The notes beneath the pieces were generated by a model. It ran no database searches, was not told the origin of the DNA, and worked only from the letters and a program-made list of their open reading frames with translations. Positions 5,977 to 6,617 of a stretch of DNA of 6,617 nt are shown piece by piece. Source of the stretch: an uncultured Oscillospiraceae bacterium (GTDB lineage Bacteria; Bacillota; Clostridia; UBA1381). Within the stretch, counting starts at the first letter, position 1. Each line of letters opens with the position of its first letter. Location of the stretch: contig CAMNAT010000127.1 in NCBI GenBank assembly GCA_946531785.1, positions 1 through 6,617 on the forward strand, in the 5' to 3' direction. The position numbers and the translations under genes were made by a program.

Positions 5977-6617
5977 GCGAATGCAATAACAGACTTCAGT
6001 TATAAGCTGCTGTTCACAACTGTTCCGACAGCGGGCGATACTGCAAAGCTTGCAGATGCGGAAGGTAAAGAGGCTGATGTTATGACCGTCACATACCTCG
6101 GCGGCACATGGAAGGCAAGCGGAAACGGTATAGCGCCCAATGCTAATGCTGACAGACCAACTGTGTCAAACGGTGCATATTTGGCAGGCTGCGCTATCCA
6201 GTTTGTGCCGGAGGTGAATGGTGAGGTATTGGTTGACCGTAAGCTCGGCAGCGGTAAGGCTATGAAGGTCGATGAGAACGGTAAGAATACACTTACGCTT
6301 ACAAACAGCACCTCGGGCTCTATCTCAACTCAGGCGGATATTGAGACCTTTACATTTGATGTAGAGAAGGGAAACACATATATCGCATATGCGACCGGCA
6401 CAGGTGATCCGTTCTACGGTATCTATTTTGAGCCGGCATCATCATCGACACACACTCTTTCGGGTGCTGTAAACTATACCGGATCGGCTGACACTACCGG
6501 CTGGAAGCTTGTGTTTGCAGATACAAAGGGCGGCGAGCCCATCCAGGGGGATTTCGGCACTGAATATTCGGTAGATGCAACGCAGAACAGAACATATGAT
6601 ATAACCCTTGTTGACGC
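5890..6617 (+). CDS. Exported modular protein, probable pectin-degrading enzyme N-terminus (3'-truncated)
   Basis: An open frame of 242 codons runs to the window edge without a stop. It begins with a clear signal peptide: MRIKK, a hydrophobic/Ala-Ser-Thr core, and an ADA cleavage site after residue 29. Residues about 37-182 form a beta-sandwich module with QFVPEVNG, a VD ten bases on in the same spacing as the 2-2938 protein, FTFDVEKGNTYIAYATG and a closing FYGIYF. From about residue 186 (HTLSGAVNYTG) a second beta-rich module begins, resembling carboxypeptidase-regulatory or fibronectin-like repeats, and is cut off by the window edge. In Clostridia and Ruminococcus-like bacteria this N-terminal arrangement commonly precedes a pectate lyase or pectin esterase domain. 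That is inference, since no catalytic residue lies within the window. Its place in the operon supports an extracellular role in pectin breakdown. Confidence 0.9.
   Translation, partial: MRIKKLLSFLTASAVVASTMTAFTFTADAANAITDFSYKLLFTTVPTAGDTAKLADAEGKEADVMTVTYLGGTWKASGNGIAPNANADRPTVSNGAYLAGCAIQFVPEVNGEVLVDRKLGSGKAMKVDENGKNTLTLTNSTSGSISTQADIETFTFDVEKGNTYIAYATGTGDPFYGIYFEPASSSTHTLSGAVNYTGSADTTGWKLVFADTKGGEPIQGDFGTEYSVDATQNRTYDITLVD

Overview
The window holds four genes, all on the + strand and packed end to end with gaps of 18-22 nt. They look like one stretch of a pectin-utilisation operon from a Gram-positive anaerobe. The pointers to Bacillota, probably class Clostridia from a gut, rumen or other plant-fibre habitat, are three S-layer homology (SLH) domains, strong GGAGG-type ribosome binding sites, a Clostridia-style signal peptide and a cysteine-rich cytoplasmic enzyme. 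The genus cannot be fixed from this sequence.

Layout. Positions 2-2938: the 3' 978 codons of a large modular surface protein whose start lies outside the window. It has a beta-sandwich module of the kind attached to pectate lyases, an Ig-like module, a long jelly-roll-like region, a second Ig-like module, a low-complexity linker with 13 consecutive glycines, and three SLH domains. The second and third SLH domains are separated by an acidic repeat insert. Positions 2961-4322: a complete GH28 polygalacturonase-type hydrolase with all catalytic motifs and no signal peptide. Positions 4345-5871 (alternative start 4333): a complete GH43 beta-xylosidase/alpha-L-arabinofuranosidase-type enzyme with a C-terminal beta-sandwich, also without a signal peptide. 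Positions 5890-6617: the first 242 codons of an exported protein that runs off the right edge. After its signal peptide it carries a module that appears related to the first module of the 2-2938 protein.

How the genes may work together (inference). The two exported proteins would bind and cut pectin outside the cell, one of them held on the wall by SLH domains. The resulting oligosaccharides would be imported by a transporter not present here. GH28 would then release galacturonate and GH43 would remove xylose or arabinose side units in the cytoplasm. No transporter, regulator, promoter, terminator, RNA gene, mobile element or CRISPR array is visible. Every intergenic gap is too short to hold much beyond a ribosome binding site, and no gene-free stretch exceeds 22 nt. 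The main points for a second look are the broken-up SLH triplet, the module shared by the two exported proteins, the unassigned jelly-roll region and the GH28/GH43 pairing.
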